Below, piece by piece: positions 10,827 through 23,902 of a stretch of 64,000 nucleotides of DNA. The stretch's first letter is position 1, and each line of letters opens with the position of its first letter. Source of the DNA: Mercenaria mercenaria (lineage: Eukaryota; Mollusca; Bivalvia; Venerida; Veneridae); the NCBI RefSeq assembly GCF_021730395.1, contig NC_069378.1, positions 42,359,001-42,423,000 of the forward strand. The letters are read 5' to 3'. The notes beneath the pieces are model-generated. The model searched no databases, was not told the DNA's origin, and was given only the letters and a program-made list of their open reading frames with translations. The translations under genes were made by a program, and so were the position numbers.

Positions 10827-12735
10827 GGATTTCATACTCTATTGATATAGGATTTACAATTCATAAAACACCTGTATGTGGGTCTTAAAAGCATTTGGAT
10901 TGTGTCATTTTTGACGGTATGGTTTTTGCCTAATCTCTGCATAAACATAATTTATGATGAAATTATTTTCTGAACAATATTATGCATAACTGAAACGGTG
11001 CAAAAAAGGCAAAATATACCACAATGTCTTTATTTTTGGTAATGTTGACGGAAGGCCTATTAATGTTATAAACTTTCGTCCGAACAATGCTATACTTATC
11101 TGTATCTGATTTAATTTATACAGATGTTCGAGCTGTAATAACACGATTTCGTGCATTGATTACCTTGCATAAAATTTAAACTATCTTTTTAAAATAAATA
11201 AATAAATAAATGGTTCCTGTTCAAAATACAATTCACGAAAACAGTAACAATCATGCCTTCTTTAAAGATATATAACATAATTGTTTTATCTCTACTTGTG
11301 TTATCTGTTGTATACAAAAATGTTTCCACGATTGATTCATTAACGAGATGTGATAAGACTTATTTAAACACTGTAGAGTAAGTGTCCAAGTACGGCAGGG
11401 CGTCTCACCACAACTCGTCATTTCACAAACAATTAATGTTTTGTGATATCATACTGGCACCTACAGTAAAAATGTCCCCATCTCTGCTGAATTGAAAGGG
11501 CCTGTAAAAGTTGTTAAAAATGAACACAGCTTGGATATAAGTATGGCGTATTGCAATTTTATGTATATATCCATATAGGAAGGAACTATATCTCTCTCAT
11601 TCGTTTGTAACTAACTGCATGGAAGCGTGTTTCCCTTCATCTGTACAACCTGTTCACATGGCCAATATTATCGCGGACTCATTACCGATAAAGTTTCCCC
11701 TATCTCCTAGAAAAAAAAAACGGTACTACTGTCCACTTTATAGTTAGAAAACTAAATGAATATATGTTTAAATAGTTATCACAAGATCAAACGAATGCCA
11801 TCAAAATTTGTCAGATGAAGCGTTGAGTGCATACATATTACTTTATAGTTGACCCAACCACAAAAAACTACCAAGAAATATAGGTATGATTCAGGAAATG
11901 TGATTATACTTCTATCTCATTCGTTTCCAACACGTAAACTTTCCTATGTATAGCATAAGGAAATATACTTTCTGTATATTTATACATCATATTCACCGCA
12001 CAATTATTTCGAAAAACACACTTAATTTGGCCATTCCCTTTGTTCGTCTTGTCGCGGTTACAAAACGGAACAAAAGACTCAATGTTACACTTGGTCATGT
12101 GGTTTGACTCGGCTAAAATATCTTTAGTTAATGCTTGTGTCAATCAATCGCCAAATTCAAAATATTTTTTGTTAATTCGTCTTAGCACTATTTACATATT
12201 GTCGCTATTTCGCTCTTCTTTTCTAGTGTTGGTCATTGCGTATGCACTCGTTCAGCCCGTAAATAAATAGCAAAACATTTCCACAAGGGATTGTATTGAT
12301 CAGCCTCCGTGCTATCAGAGACTAGTCTCAAAACCCTAGGAATTTGTTTTTGCATGACATCTAGTAAATTGACCCGCGGCAATTTTGCCTTCGAAAATGT
12401 TTCTTTATACACAGTTTTATTTTAAATCCTGTAGTATGTTTAATGATGTGCATATTGTTTTAATAATATATAATTGCTGTTTATATAAATCCTTTATGAC
12501 ATTTATCAACTGTAATTGCATTCAGCCATAAACGTCTTGACAGATAACAGCTTTATATTATAAGGATGCATTTATAATTATTTTTACTGTTAAATGTTTT
12601 ATAGAATTCCATTTTTCTAAAATATTATTTCAAGTATTAATGTTTTTGAATCAAAAACGTTTGTGTTAGCATCATTTTTAATTTAGTAAATTTACGTGTT
12701 GTGTACTAAATATAAAATCACAGCGACTAGCTTTA
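10827..12735. other. intergenic, duplicon remnants
   Basis: The stretch 11090-11180 matches 20865-20955 downstream of copy 3. The words at 11380-11440 (GTACGGCAGGGCG) recur at 21070 and inside the inverted structure at 22130-22730. 11910-12060 matches 7000-7140. An (ATAA)n tract lies at 11192-11213. These are shared downstream parts of units 1-3. No gene is seen. Confidence 0.45.
11192..11213 (+). repeat. (ATAA)n microsatellite
   Basis: About five tandem four-base units in the copy 2 downstream flank. Confidence 0.7.
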
Positions 12736-12879
12736 ATGATTTATGAAGACTCGGGGAGCCCTTGTGTTCATTATTTCATATATGCCTGGGTGAAATATCA
12801 AACGTCCATAAGAGAACTGGATGACTTCCTCACAGCGCAATTAGCAAGTCTTGACCTCGCAGAGATGAAAGCAAACTGA
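12736..12879 (+). other. short protein-like ORF (47 codons), unrecognised
   Basis: The frame ATG 12736 to TGA 12877-12879 has a composition unlike the flanking AT-rich DNA. Its C-terminal half reads like a helical protein segment (RELDDFLTAQ, then SLDLAEMKAN). It might be a terminal exon of an unseen gene, a retrocopy scrap, or chance. No acceptor or upstream partner is identified. Confidence 0.2.
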
Positions 12880-13155
12880 CGTGAACCAATCTACATGGAG
12901 ATGTTCTTCACTTGGTACATACAAGTCATAGACACACTGGCCTTTGTTTTAAAGCTTATAAATATGCATGATCTGTCTATAAGATAATCGACTACTTGAT
13001 AGGTGTTAATATTAATTGTTAATTATTTTATACACTGTCAGAAATTTTAAATTCAACTCATTGCTTAAATATTAATTTGAGTACATATGCACAAGTGAAC
13101 ATTTAAACTATAAAAAAAGACAGTAAGATGTCTCCCTGAACTTAGATTTAGTGTT

Positions 13156-13340
13156 TCTATATTTTCTAGTTCTTTGGGGTCATGGAGTCTATTCAATATC
13201 AGCGTGATAAAATTCCCAATTAAGTCGGTGCAAGGAGGCGTTAAGGGTATTGTACTTGCCATTGTCGCTTATGAACAGACTCAATTAATAGGAGTCTGGT
13301 ATTATTTTGCTTGATTGTATTCTATGCTTCCAAAAGGCCT
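13156..13340 (+). repeat. dispersed repeat type 2, copy b
   Basis: Diverged copy of the 10653 repeat: TTCTAGTTCTTTGGGGTCAT at the start, GAACAGACTCAATTAATAGG near the end, then CTATGCTTCC. It is missing parts of the middle. Confidence 0.6.
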
Positions 13341-13478
13341 TCTTATAGATTTTATTAACTTGCGTCATAATTTCGAAAAATCATCATAAATTAATCACTT
13401 ATCTTTCAGTACCTTATATAGATCTATGTCAGTTAACATGATTATTTCAGTGATTTATTTAGAATAACATCAACACAC

Positions 13479-13570
13479 TTCAATATGAAATTTGCTATTA
13501 AGAGATAACGCATTCAATATGAAATTTGCTATTAAGAGATAACGCATTCAATATGAAATTTGCTATAACG
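13479..13570 (+). repeat. 34-bp tandem repeat, about 2.7 units
   Basis: The unit beginning TTCAATATGAAATTTGCTAT occurs three times head to tail, the last truncated. Units are nearly identical, so expansion is recent. Confidence 0.85.
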
Positions 13571-14885
13571 CAGTCTACTAACATTAAGATAAATAGAAGA
13601 TTATTTAGGAGTATGTGCAATACGATGACAACGTTAAGGGGAGGCTAAAGTATTATATTAAATAAATATGAAATTAAGCCATGCTTTAGTTGTAAAACTG
13701 TACTCCAAAGATTAAAAAGCAATAAAGATAAAATATACAATCAAGAAAGACGTAGAGATAATTTTTGAATACGTACTACAACGGTAACAGCGTCATTGCG
13801 GAGGCAAATGTCATTTGGATTTTATTATGAAATTGTAAATCTGTAGCTGTAAAAATCCGAACATTTAAGGTCTTATTTACGACTACTGTTATAATTATTT
13901 GCTGCTGTTACTCAAATTAAAAGACAAAATGAAGTGTATGCGGCTTGAATTTGGGAAGTTGGTTAATCTGAATGGTCAGCTTGAAAGCAGTCTGCATTGA
14001 AACCATCGGCTGAACCATTTTATCGCTGATAGAACTTAGAAAAATCTAAGTGTCAGCTGTAAAGGCATTCTTTGCTTTAACCACGGACTGAACATTTTTC
14101 ATCACTGATAATGCAATTCCGGTGTTCAAAAATAAAATCATTTTATATAACGCTTGAATTTCCCTCTAGATAGCCTCAGAATTAAATAATTGACTATACA
14201 ATGATAACAGTAACGGTTATACACCGCTTCAAAGAATGCTTAATCTATTGTCTCCTATAGTCATGTTTAACCAGTATTAAAATGTACAAAAAAAAAACAC
14301 GTTATAAATTGGATCCGATCGCCGTTAAAGTCTATTAAATGTCTCAGTAATGTTATACCGTCTACAAATATTATTCTGATCTATGTATGCCCAATCCATC
14401 TGACAACTGTTTAGGCATATCTCGTCTTTCCTTAAGTAGATTATACATTTAGGTGTATTAACAGACACGGTTTTTAAGGTTTTGCATTATCGGACTTATA
14501 GCTTCTTCTTCTTATTATTGTTTTTATCATTTTCATTAATTTATCATTGTTATTATTATTTTCATTATCATTATTGCTAACGGTGTTTTTTATATGAAAG
14601 TGTTCTTGTGCATCTATCTTATATGACTTTATGAAGGGAAAAATCCAAGTGATAAAAAAATGATAAATACAAATATCTGTGAATATTGAAAGCATATATA
14701 CTGAATAATAATCAATAATTAATGTTATTTCCCATTTTTTTAAAAATATAAATTACTGTGTTAGCACTGTGAAAGTTTATGTATCGTTTGATTCAATTAT
14801 GTAATGCTTAGTTTATGTGTATGACCCAAAATAAAAATTTCTTCAATTATTTACATTTAAAACTTGCACGAAGAAGAATATATTT

Positions 14886-14933
14886 GGACGAACAAAAAGT
14901 TTCTATATATTCTTAGAAACTTTTTGTTCGTCC
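14886..14933. repeat. perfect 20-bp inverted repeat with 8-base loop
   Basis: GGACGAACAAAAAGTTTCTA at 14886-14905 is exactly reverse-complemented at 14914-14933. It could form a strong hairpin. There is no T-run and no flanking gene, so a terminator role is not supported; it may be a collapsed MITE. Confidence 0.8.
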
Positions 14934-15876
14934 CAATTTATTAAAGTTAATGCCCGTTAACGTTAACGCCCATTTGTCACGTCTACGTCATTTCCTTCTT
15001 ATGTAGAAATATTAAATGTCAGCTGAGAATTAAAGAGAAAGCATGTTTTTACAAGACGGTGTAGGTTTTTGAATTTGCATAATCATATAATTATATGAAT
15101 CCGCGCTTAAAAATCGATGTAATCAAAATTAATACCATTGTTATGTATAAATTTGCAATAACTTGGAAACAAAGCTTTAATTTATAGAAAATTTATGTTA
15201 ATTTAGAATTTAAATAGCGCCTGATTTTATGTGTCTATGACACCCTAACGCTCCGATTTAATTAGTTAACAGTCGTGGTAAAACTTAAGTTGAAAACATA
15301 TCTTAATAACTAAATTTGATCACAGTTCAAAGGCTTGGGTTATCTTAACTTAGTTTGTCAATATTAATGCATTCAATTTATTTATGCAATTCCACCTAAT
15401 TTATGCAATTCAACCAACCAATAGTATTATTCTTAACATCAATTTCCTTACAAATTTCGAGAAACTGTACACGCAGTAATTAAAAACATTTGATCTTACT
15501 GACGACTTGATTCAAATGATCGTGGTATTTTCTGGTGTTGTATCATTTATTAGTTAAACATTCATTGATGCATTATAATTGTATTTTAATCAACACTAAA
15601 AGTCCCGACAAGTAAGTTTGTTGATACTGCGGCCTTGTCTGTGTTTTATTTTAATACATTCTTATGGCAATGTACATGTACTCCATTGTTATAAAATCCA
15701 AACAAGTTGGCTTTATAAACAAATGATTATTTTTGTGTTAATGTATAAACATGTAAATAAATTATTGCCTTAATTCAAAAAAGGGAAACACGTTTGTGGA
15801 TTTCATGTCAACATCTAAAAGAATAAGCGTTTTATTTTATGCGACCACAAATAATCCTTGTATACTTATTACCCAC

Positions 15877-16113
15877 ATGAGCCGTGCCATGAGAAAACCA
15901 ACATAGTGGCTTTGCGACCAGCATGGATCCAGACCAGCCTGCGCATCCGCGCAGTCTGGTCAGGATCCATGCTGTTCGCTAACAGTTATCTAATTTCAAT
16001 AGGCTTTGAAAGCGAACAGCATGGATCCTGACCAGACTGCGCGGATGCGCAGGCTGGTCTGGATCCATGCTGGTCGCAAAGTCACTATGTTGGTTTTCTC
16101 ATGGCACGGCTCA
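15877..16113. mobile_element. palindromic MITE, copy D
   Basis: A complete, well-conserved copy: ATGAGCCGTGCC to GGCACGGCTC, with arms of about 100 bp inverted. It lies in the spacer upstream of copy 3. Confidence 0.9.
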
Positions 16114-16604
16114 AAAAATAGCGCGCATGGGCCCCGCGAAACGGCAAGTATTTGCATTCTGTACATAAAAGTAACAAGAAAGATCAATATCAATAACGGT
16201 GTTCACAACTGATTCAAAATAAAATTATAATGCAAACTGCATGTATATTACAGTTTATGAATGTAGTGTACCATTCCAGGCTTTCCTATCTGTGTTTCTG
16301 TTGTCATTTACTAAAGGAAATCTTACTATGTTTATACACATTTATGTGTATCCTAGACATTACTTTCGATATGTTTTAAAAAAAACTATTACCTGAATTG
16401 TACGTGTTGTCTGCTTTGACGTTACGTTACTAGTTTTACTTTACGGTAGAAAGATTAAGGCGCCAGCGCCGTTGAATTACCCTCAAATATGCCTTTAAAT
16501 GCATATACTCAAACAATAAGTTAAACAAAAACGACAAAATAAGCATATGGCTATACAAAGTTTATAAATCAATGTATGTCTGATTTATGTACAATTTATT
16601 ACTC

Positions 16605-16665
16605 TCTCCAACAGACTGGATAAAACAAAGTCTGCTTTTATTGTGCTTGCAAAAGGTTATCCTTA
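16605..16665 (+). repeat. dispersed repeat type 2, fragment c
   Basis: Only the 3' part is present (CAACAGACTGG, then AAGTCTGCTTTTATT and TTGCAAAAGG). Confidence 0.4.
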
Positions 16666-16966
16666 CAAGTTTCATATCAGCAACGATCACGATTTATGTT
16701 CAAAATACATATATAAAGCTCATATTTATTTCTTTTAAAATTTACTCTCTTCATTACAGTGAATTTAAGTTAGTCTGAATTTTTGTCCAAATTTTATTCA
16801 TAAAAGATATACGATTACGACAGTTCCGACTGCGCAACTTTCCGTCCTTCGACTGAATATAGCCGTATATTATTGGATGAATTTTGCACTACGATTGCCA
16901 TCTGCAGACCAATGAATGATTTACAGTACAATGGTAGTTTAACATTTGATGTCAATTAAAATCGCA

Positions 16967-16973
16967 TATAAAA
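16967..16973 (+). promoter_or_regulatory. TATA box of copy 3
   Basis: TATAAAA stands 173 bases before the ATG, matching the 179-base spacing of copy 1. It is followed by a diverged version of the conserved CACC/AACC block. Confidence 0.5.
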
Positions 16974-17139
16974 TCATATGTAGTACCAGCATCTCGTAAC
17001 TTGGACAGGTCTTCATACATTGTGCATAATTATTAATAATGTTCTTTGTTGACAAGAAGGAAATGTTTTAAATTCGTTCAGTAAGTTGAAACCATTTAAA
17101 AGCTTCTGACCGTGTTGACTTTGTTGAAATAATTCAACA

Positions 17140-19956
17140 ATGCTTCAGTCAGCAGCTTTAAGGGTCCTCATTTTATTTGGTTTGGTTTGGTTTTGCGCTT
17201 GTGTCCATGTTGCTGTTGATCTTAATGGATGGAAGGCATTGCCACTTGACAACAAAAGAGCTGTCGATTCAATGGACCTAGCAGCTAAACATCTCGCCGG
17301 AACGCTGAAAGAACCCGTGACTGCTTTTCAGTGGATAGAAGAAGTAAGTTTCTATTTTTATTGTTATCAAATCGATTACGAATTTTAAAAATGAATGTTA
17401 TATGAGCCGTGCCATGAGAAAACCAACATAATGGGTTTGCGACCAGCATGGATCCAGACCAGCCTGCGCATCCGCGCAGTCTGGTCAGGATCCATGCTGT
17501 TCGCTTTCAAAGCCTATAGCAATTAGAGAAACTGTTAGCGAACAGCATGGATCCTGACCAGACTGCGCGGATGCGCAGGCTGGTCTGGATCCATGCTGGT
17601 CGCAAACCCACTATGTTGGTTTTCTCATGGCACGGCTCATTATATTTTGGACTGTTTTTAATATATTGAGAAGGAGTAATGAACTAATTATGTGACTGAC
17701 TTAAACTGACAGGAATATTTTCTCAAATTAAAAAGGTGAAGTGAGTTAACTTCATTTCTGGAATAAACAAAGTAAGTGTATTCTTAGAATGAGATAATTA
17801 TTGTTTATTTATAGAGAAATAGCTACCTTAATTGATTTATACAAAACGATAACCATTCATTTTCCAGAAAAATAAATTTCCTTAATATGAATAAGTGGGA
17901 AGATAATTAAAACTTTTTTTTTAAAAAGTAACTGATCTTAAGTGATTGTATTAACTGATTAACCTTATATTTATAACCACATTCTTTATCCTTAATGTTT
18001 TTATGTGAAAAGATCACCTGATATTTTAGAGAGTGTACTATTCTACTGTTTATTTTAAAAGATAGTCCTACTTTTCCAAGCAAATAACTATCATCAGTGT
18101 AATCATATGGAATTGTAACCTTATATTTTCCTGTAAATCAGCCATCGGAAACGTAATTATATGTGAAGATAATCCTTCATGTTACAAAGAACCAAGTCAG
18201 CATTCTAAATGTATTCACTTTTCCAGAGATAAAACAATTTGAAACATAATTAAAAACTTACAAACTTATCAGAAAGACCTTATTTTCTCGAGACGAGCAT
18301 TTGTATTTAACCATTGTCATGCCGGACACGACTGATTCTGCCTTTCCGACCAGTGTAGATCATGATCAGCCTGCACATTCGTGCAGTCTGATCATGATCC
18401 GCATCGTTTGCCATTCAGTCAGAAACGTTTGGTAAGCACCATTTTCAACAGTTAATGGTACCGTTAAACTGAAAGATGTACATGCTCATTATAAAAATTT
18501 AGCAGGGTAAGGGTTAAAACGTAATTATATTGGAAGGAAACGTTACATTTTCAAGTTAAATATTGAATATTTCACATTAACTATTCTAAATGAATTTGTA
18601 TGAGAATTAGCCTTAAATTTTCCAGAGAAATGACTAGTCAAAACGAGAGGATAAAACTCTCATATTTTACAGAGAAATAACTGTTCAAAACGTAACTACG
18701 AGTAAACAAAAAGATACAGAAAAATCAGTAGAGTAGACATATTTAAGTTAACACGGCTACGTACAAATGTGATAACTTATAAGTGTATTATACCTCTGTC
18801 ATGGACAATGTTTACATACATGGAATAATGAAACTTTCCCAGATCTAGCACCTCGCTTAATTACATTTAAAGTGATTTGTTCCTGAAATTCAGTTTCAAA
18901 ATAGAAGAGGGTAAATGCTTGATTGAGTACAACTGAATTTGCAATCATAATGTGAAACCGAAATCCTTGGGGACAATTGGGTTTGCATTTACTGTACAAT
19001 GTGAAAAAATGATAATCAGCGAAAAATACAGATAACAACACAAAAATTAGTAGTACGTGCAAAAAAGCATTTATTTTGTTACCACATTTTGTCCATTATA
19101 ATCACATTTCTTCCATTTTAGAACGTTCCAGCTTTGGATTTATACCGAGTGTCATTCATTGGCATATTTCAGCAGGGAAATGTAAGTTTCTTTTAACTAT
19201 TTCGATACGTTATTTGTGCTTTATAATTGTATATTAACTAATCTAGTATCATAAGAGTCCCATTTTTATACAAATATCACAGGAATAATACGGTATTACA
19301 TTGTAAGTATGCAATGTATATATTACAATGTATAACACGCATGGTATATTAAGAATAAAACATACTTTAAATTTTAAATGAACATGCATTTGAGTAATGT
19401 TGTGGGGAGGTTTGGCCATTGAGTTTATAACGTTGCATGAAATATGGGCATTTTGTCAGAAAAGCTTTTCATAGTTTCATAGTCAATAACGCAATAAACT
19501 CATAACTATAACGTATAATAAGATTTTATGTTTGAAGATCATGCAATAAAAACAATTTGTTAAAACAAAATGGACGTGCTTGTCCTTCGTTTCGGCATTC
19601 TGGTTTGATGCCTGAAAGTGATCTTAATATAGATTTTATGAATTTCTAAAACACTGAAATGAACATGAAAAATGTATGCGAATGGATTGAGGACAATCGA
19701 GCTAACTACTAATTGGTAAGCCATTCAATGCGTGCATACTATTTTTGGCATTATTTTGTGTGTGTATATATAATGGTAAAATTGCACATGGAAATTATGA
19801 ATATACAGGTTTTTAGAATTTCACATGTTTTTTTTTCAGGCCTTTGAATGTCACGCAGATGCGGTTTGGCTAACTAATCCATCCAATATAACGGTGTTCA
19901 ATACAGGATGCATGGCGATAACTTTAAATAAGAATTTATACGGCGGTGTACGTTAG
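17140..19956 (+). CDS. small secreted cystatin-like protein, copy 3 (3 exons)
   Basis: Exons 17140-17343, 19122-19181 and 19840-19956 give 126 residues. All introns are phase 0 with GTAAGT donors and AG acceptors. Exon 1 is two codons longer than in the other copies (68 rather than 66). The signal peptide (about 1-21) is followed by DLNGW, a helix (DNKRAVDSMDLAAKHLAGTL), EPVTAFQW, LDLYRVSF in exon 2 and AFECHADAVW in exon 3. C92 and C112 keep the 19-residue spacing. N104-I-T is a sequon. The tail after the second cysteine (MAITLNKNLYGGVR) is shared with copy 4, suggesting a functional C-terminus absent from copy 1. The WD pair of exon 2 is LD here. No lesion is seen. A palindromic MITE sits directly after exon 1 in intron 1. 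Confidence 0.87.
17402..17640. mobile_element. palindromic MITE, copy E (intron 1 of copy 3)
   Basis: A complete copy with highly conserved arms, only about 58 bases downstream of the exon 1 donor. Confidence 0.9.
18322..18440. repeat. second hairpin repeat (GATCATGATCAGCC type)
   Basis: GATCATGATCAGCCTGCAC at about 18358 pairs with GTGCAGTCTGATCATGATC around a four-base loop. The layout (GACCAG start, GCCTGC / GCAGTCTG inner stem) parallels the inner palindrome of the 240-bp MITE with a different core. It is probably a related short family in intron 1 of copy 3. Confidence 0.6.
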
Positions 19957-21277
19957 AATGCCAAATGAAGGCTTTTGGGGGTTGTTTGAGAAGTTCGTGG
20001 AATTTCTTGTAATTATTTAAATATTAAACAGATTTGTTTGAAAAAAAGAAATTTACATGCTCTTAGAAAAAACTCTATGAGAAAGAATTTTTGGTCTGGT
20101 AATGTGATAAATATTTGTATCCTTAGCAACGCACCATAGAACACTCGGCGCAGAGCAAAACTTCTGCCAATTTGAAGGAAATTTATTTCGTTAATAATGA
20201 TTCATTAAAACATAACAAAAACATAACAAAACAACGGAAGGTGACTGTAACAAGCATATTTGAAAACAAATAGGGGAACTGGAAAATAACAATCAAGTTA
20301 TATGGAAGGTAAACGCGTTCAAACTACACGTGTAAAGGTCGCCAGGTTTTACTTAAGACTTTTTAACAATTTGTATTTCAAGGTGGCAAGAATTCCATTC
20401 CATTCACAGAACTTTTATAAACCTTCTTCAAAATGTGTTATAAATATGTTATTTGCCGGCCCGTAGCCATTGATAAAACGACCCCAGACCTTATAAGAGT
20501 TAAACCAGAATGTCAGACATTGACAAATGTTTCATCACCCTCTCATGATACCCATCACAAAAAGTTCTCTTCTCGCATATTGCTTCTAAAATGACAGTTG
20601 CAAAGAAACCATGGGCTTTACGACTTCCCTGTCGGAAATCGTCTTACTTACTTACTTACTTCTATTGTAATACGTTTGACAATTTATTGGACATATGCAT
20701 ATTTGACTTACATAATATTGCATAAACATGATAATTTCTGAACAGTTTACATATAATTTAATGAAGAAACAGACAAAATACAGTTTTGTGGTGAATACCG
20801 TCTTTGTTTTGATACAGTTGAAGGAAGGTTGATCAATGTTATTAATTTAAAGAAATTGCCCGCCAAACAATGTAATACTTGTGCGATAGATTTAACTTAT
20901 ACAGATATGCATACTTTGATAACACAATTCCACGCCTTAATTACCATGCATGCATTTAAAACTATCTTTCTTTTAATACTTAGTGCTTTTTTTATATACA
21001 ATCCATAAATGGTAACAGTTATGCGGACTTGAATGACTTATTAAAACACTGTGAAGATAGTGTCCAATGACGACAGGGCCCTAGCTATACCAACACAAGT
21101 AATGTCATAATTAAAATTGTCATGTTGTAATCTCCGGAAATGTTTAATAAATCGGTGTGTAAAATGGTACTAGTTCGGCTTAGTTGAAAATACTTAGGAG
21201 AGTTGATGCTGGTTCATGAGATATGAGCACAGTTTATGAACATTATCATGACTTATTATGATTTAACATATTACTAT
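19957..21277. other. 3' flank of copy 3, no gene seen
   Basis: The stretch 20865-20955 matches the copy 2 downstream region at 11090-11180. 21050-21100 matches 11370-11420. A (CTTA)n tract lies at 20643-20661. No clear AATAAA follows the stop. Confidence 0.45.
20643..20661 (+). repeat. (CTTA)n microsatellite
   Basis: More than four tandem CTTA units in the copy 3 downstream flank. Confidence 0.7.
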
Positions 21278-21521
21278 ATGAGTCGTGCCATGAGAAAACC
21301 AACATAGTGGCTTTGCGACCAGCATGGATCCAGACCAGCCTGCGCATCCGCGCAGTCTGGTCAGGATCCATGCTGTTCGCTTTCAAAGTCTATTGGAATT
21401 AGAGAAACTGTTAGCGACCAGCATGGATCCTGACCAGACTGCGCGGATGCGCAGGCTGGTCTGGATCCATGCTGGTTGCAAAGCCATTATGTTGGTTTGG
21501 TTTTCTCATGGTGCGGCTCAT
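21278..21521. mobile_element. palindromic MITE, copy F
   Basis: A complete copy in the downstream flank of copy 3, with arms starting ATGAGTCGTGCC and ending GGTGCGGCTCAT. The flanks are TATA on both sides. Confidence 0.9.
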
Positions 21522-22126
21522 ATATTCCATATTTACGTACATTTATACAGATAAAAAAATGTATATGTTGGGAGGATGTCTTCGGGGATGCAGGTAGCAA
21601 TAAACATGAATCAGATCTACACTGAGCAAAACTTTTAAACCGGCCATCTAACTTTGATAGGAAACTAAAGAGACATATTTAAATGATTTTTGAAATATTA
21701 AATGAAACTCGTTAAACATTGTTACACAATTTATAGCGATGAATCTGATAAGTTGATTGCATAAGTATGGAATATTAGCAGAATTACAGACGTAATAAAT
21801 GGCTCACCGCCAAAACCAAAAACACTACAAGAAAATATTAATATTCAGGAAACTTAATACATTTGATATACATCTCTTGCATCTAAATACAACGTGTGCA
21901 TTTTCTTATTATCAGAAAACAGTTTCCCTTATTTTCATAATTATCTCCACCTGGCTAAATATTTCGGGTCCATTACTTAATAAACAACAGGTTTGTTGTT
22001 TCCTATTTTTCGTACACTCACGGGAACAAAGGAATTTAAGAACACTGCGTCTCATTTGGTAAGTGGTCTAGCGCTTTTTCAAACATAAACCGACATTTTC
22101 TCAATGTTTCTTTGGCTATTTATATC

Positions 22127-22730
22127 TTCTTAGTATCCAATTACGGCAGGGCGCCTAGCTATACAGATGGACCGGCATACTACACTACCGATGTCACATT
22201 CACAAAAATGAATGCTTCATAGATAGCTTATATACCAGCACATACAGTACAACACGTTGGGACTGGTATATTATTATCATATCATTATTTTATAATCTCT
22301 GTTCATGTCTCATAAATCAGCAATGTCTTTTACAAGCCTTTTCAACTGACCCGGGCTAGAGAAACTTCACACGCAGAGTGAATTTATAAAGCACTGTAAG
22401 GTTAGTATCCAATTACGGCAGGGCGACATGAACAGAGGTTATAAAATAATGATATGATAATAATATACCAGTCCCAATGTGTTGTTCTGTATGTGCTGGT
22501 ATATAAGCTATCAATGAAGCATTCATTTTTGTGAATGTGACATTTGTAGTGTAGTATGCCGGTCCATCTGTATAGCTAGGCGCCCTGCCGTAAATGGATA
22601 CTAACCTTACAGTGCTTTATAAATACACACTGCGTGTGAAGTTTCTATAGTCCGGGTCAGTTAAAAAGGCTTGTAAAAGCCACTGCTGATTTATGAGACA
22701 TGAACAGAGATTCTAAAATAATGATATTTA
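22127..22730. repeat. interleaved inverted duplication A-B-A'-B'
   Basis: Segment A (about 22127-22310, starting GTATCCAATTACGGCAGGGC) and segment B (about 22310-22425) are followed by the reverse complement of A (22426-22606) and of B (22606-22697). The start of a further A' follows (22697-22730, GACATGAACAGAGATTCT). Copies are nearly identical. The parental words belong to the downstream flank of units 2 and 3 (11385, 21070). No gene is present. Confidence 0.75.
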
Positions 22731-23900
22731 TATCTTGTTGCGTCGGTATTATTATGCATGTTCTTGTTCGCGTCAATTAATTCGCAGAGAAATAAAACAA
22801 GTACTTATCAGCCTTCGTGTTACACGAGCTTAGTCTCAAACTGTGAGGAACTTGTATCGGAGGACAACTAGCAAACTAACTTGCGGCAGGGTTGCTTTCG
22901 AAAACATGGCTTCATACCCAGTTTTATATTAAACCTTATAGCATGTTTAAGGATGTACAGGATATTGCTTATGATATTTGTTCATTTAAATCCAACATGA
23001 CATTTATTAATGATAAAACTGCGTTTCGTCTTCAACATCTTGACAGATAACACAATTACAAGGATGTATTTAAAATTTAATTGACAGTTAAATTTTCTTT
23101 TAAATTCTAGATTACTTAAACGTATTGTGCAAATATATAAGTATTTGAAGGTATTTGAAATTTACATCAATAATCATTTGTATTTATTTACTGAATTTTA
23201 CGTCACATCGACATTATTTCGGTCTTGAGTCGACACCCTAGTTTTCATGGTTTAGGATGACCTAGTGCCCCTTTGATCAATATTTAAAGTATTGTAGGAC
23301 ACTGGTCCGCAAGCAAGAGACGAATTTCTTGTTAATTTAACTACTAGTATGATGCTTTTATTTCTCATATTTCTTAACCCATACATTTGTTTTTCGGTCT
23401 TCTAAAATGCCGACATATAGCCTTTAACGCTAACCGACCGTTAGCTTAACCGGCTGTTAAAAGTTTCAAACAACACGGTCCAGATCCAATCATTATTGAG
23501 GAAGTTGTGCGCTTGATAGCAACAATTTAATTTTCTTCAAAAGGAAACATTAATTTTGCATTTCAAGAGAATTTTAGAATTGAGAATGAACAAAAAAAAA
23601 AGAACATTAATGTATCAAACAGATCTGAAGATATAAATATATCTTCCTCTTCTAAATTAAAAATTCCGCCCAGATATGAATGAATACAAAGCATAACTCA
23701 AGTATTTATTGTAAGATGATAATTTTGGATTAATTTTATTGTCTCGCTGATGCTACTCATGATAATGATCATACTGGAAAAGGATAGATGACGTCAAGTG
23801 ACATCAAATAATGACACTGAAATGACTTATTTTTAAAAAATTCGGATACACAAGGCTTCATGAATCATTTACCGATTATAAATATTTCTTAATTGTGGAC
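22731..23900. other. intergenic, no gene seen
   Basis: AT-rich, with short T- and A-runs. No long frame, no TIR and no repeat shared with the rest of the window that I can identify. Confidence 0.4.
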
Positions 23901-23902
23901 TA

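Larger units (their letters stand above)
13341..15876. other. intergenic, no gene seen
   Basis: It holds a 34-bp tandem repeat (13479-13570), an ATT-rich tract (about 14507-14580) and a perfect 20-bp inverted repeat (14886-14933). The rest is AT-rich and unassigned on both strands. Confidence 0.45.

Noticed and set aside
16006-16212. ORFs on both strands in the MITEs (also 9478-9696, 21324-21554, 4380-4565)
   Set aside because: Palindromic arms give matching open frames on both strands, and the peptides are the same across copies because the repeat is the same.
21799-22062. 87-codon ORF downstream of copy 3
   Set aside because: The region matches non-coding duplicon sequence near 11840-12050, where the frame is not open.
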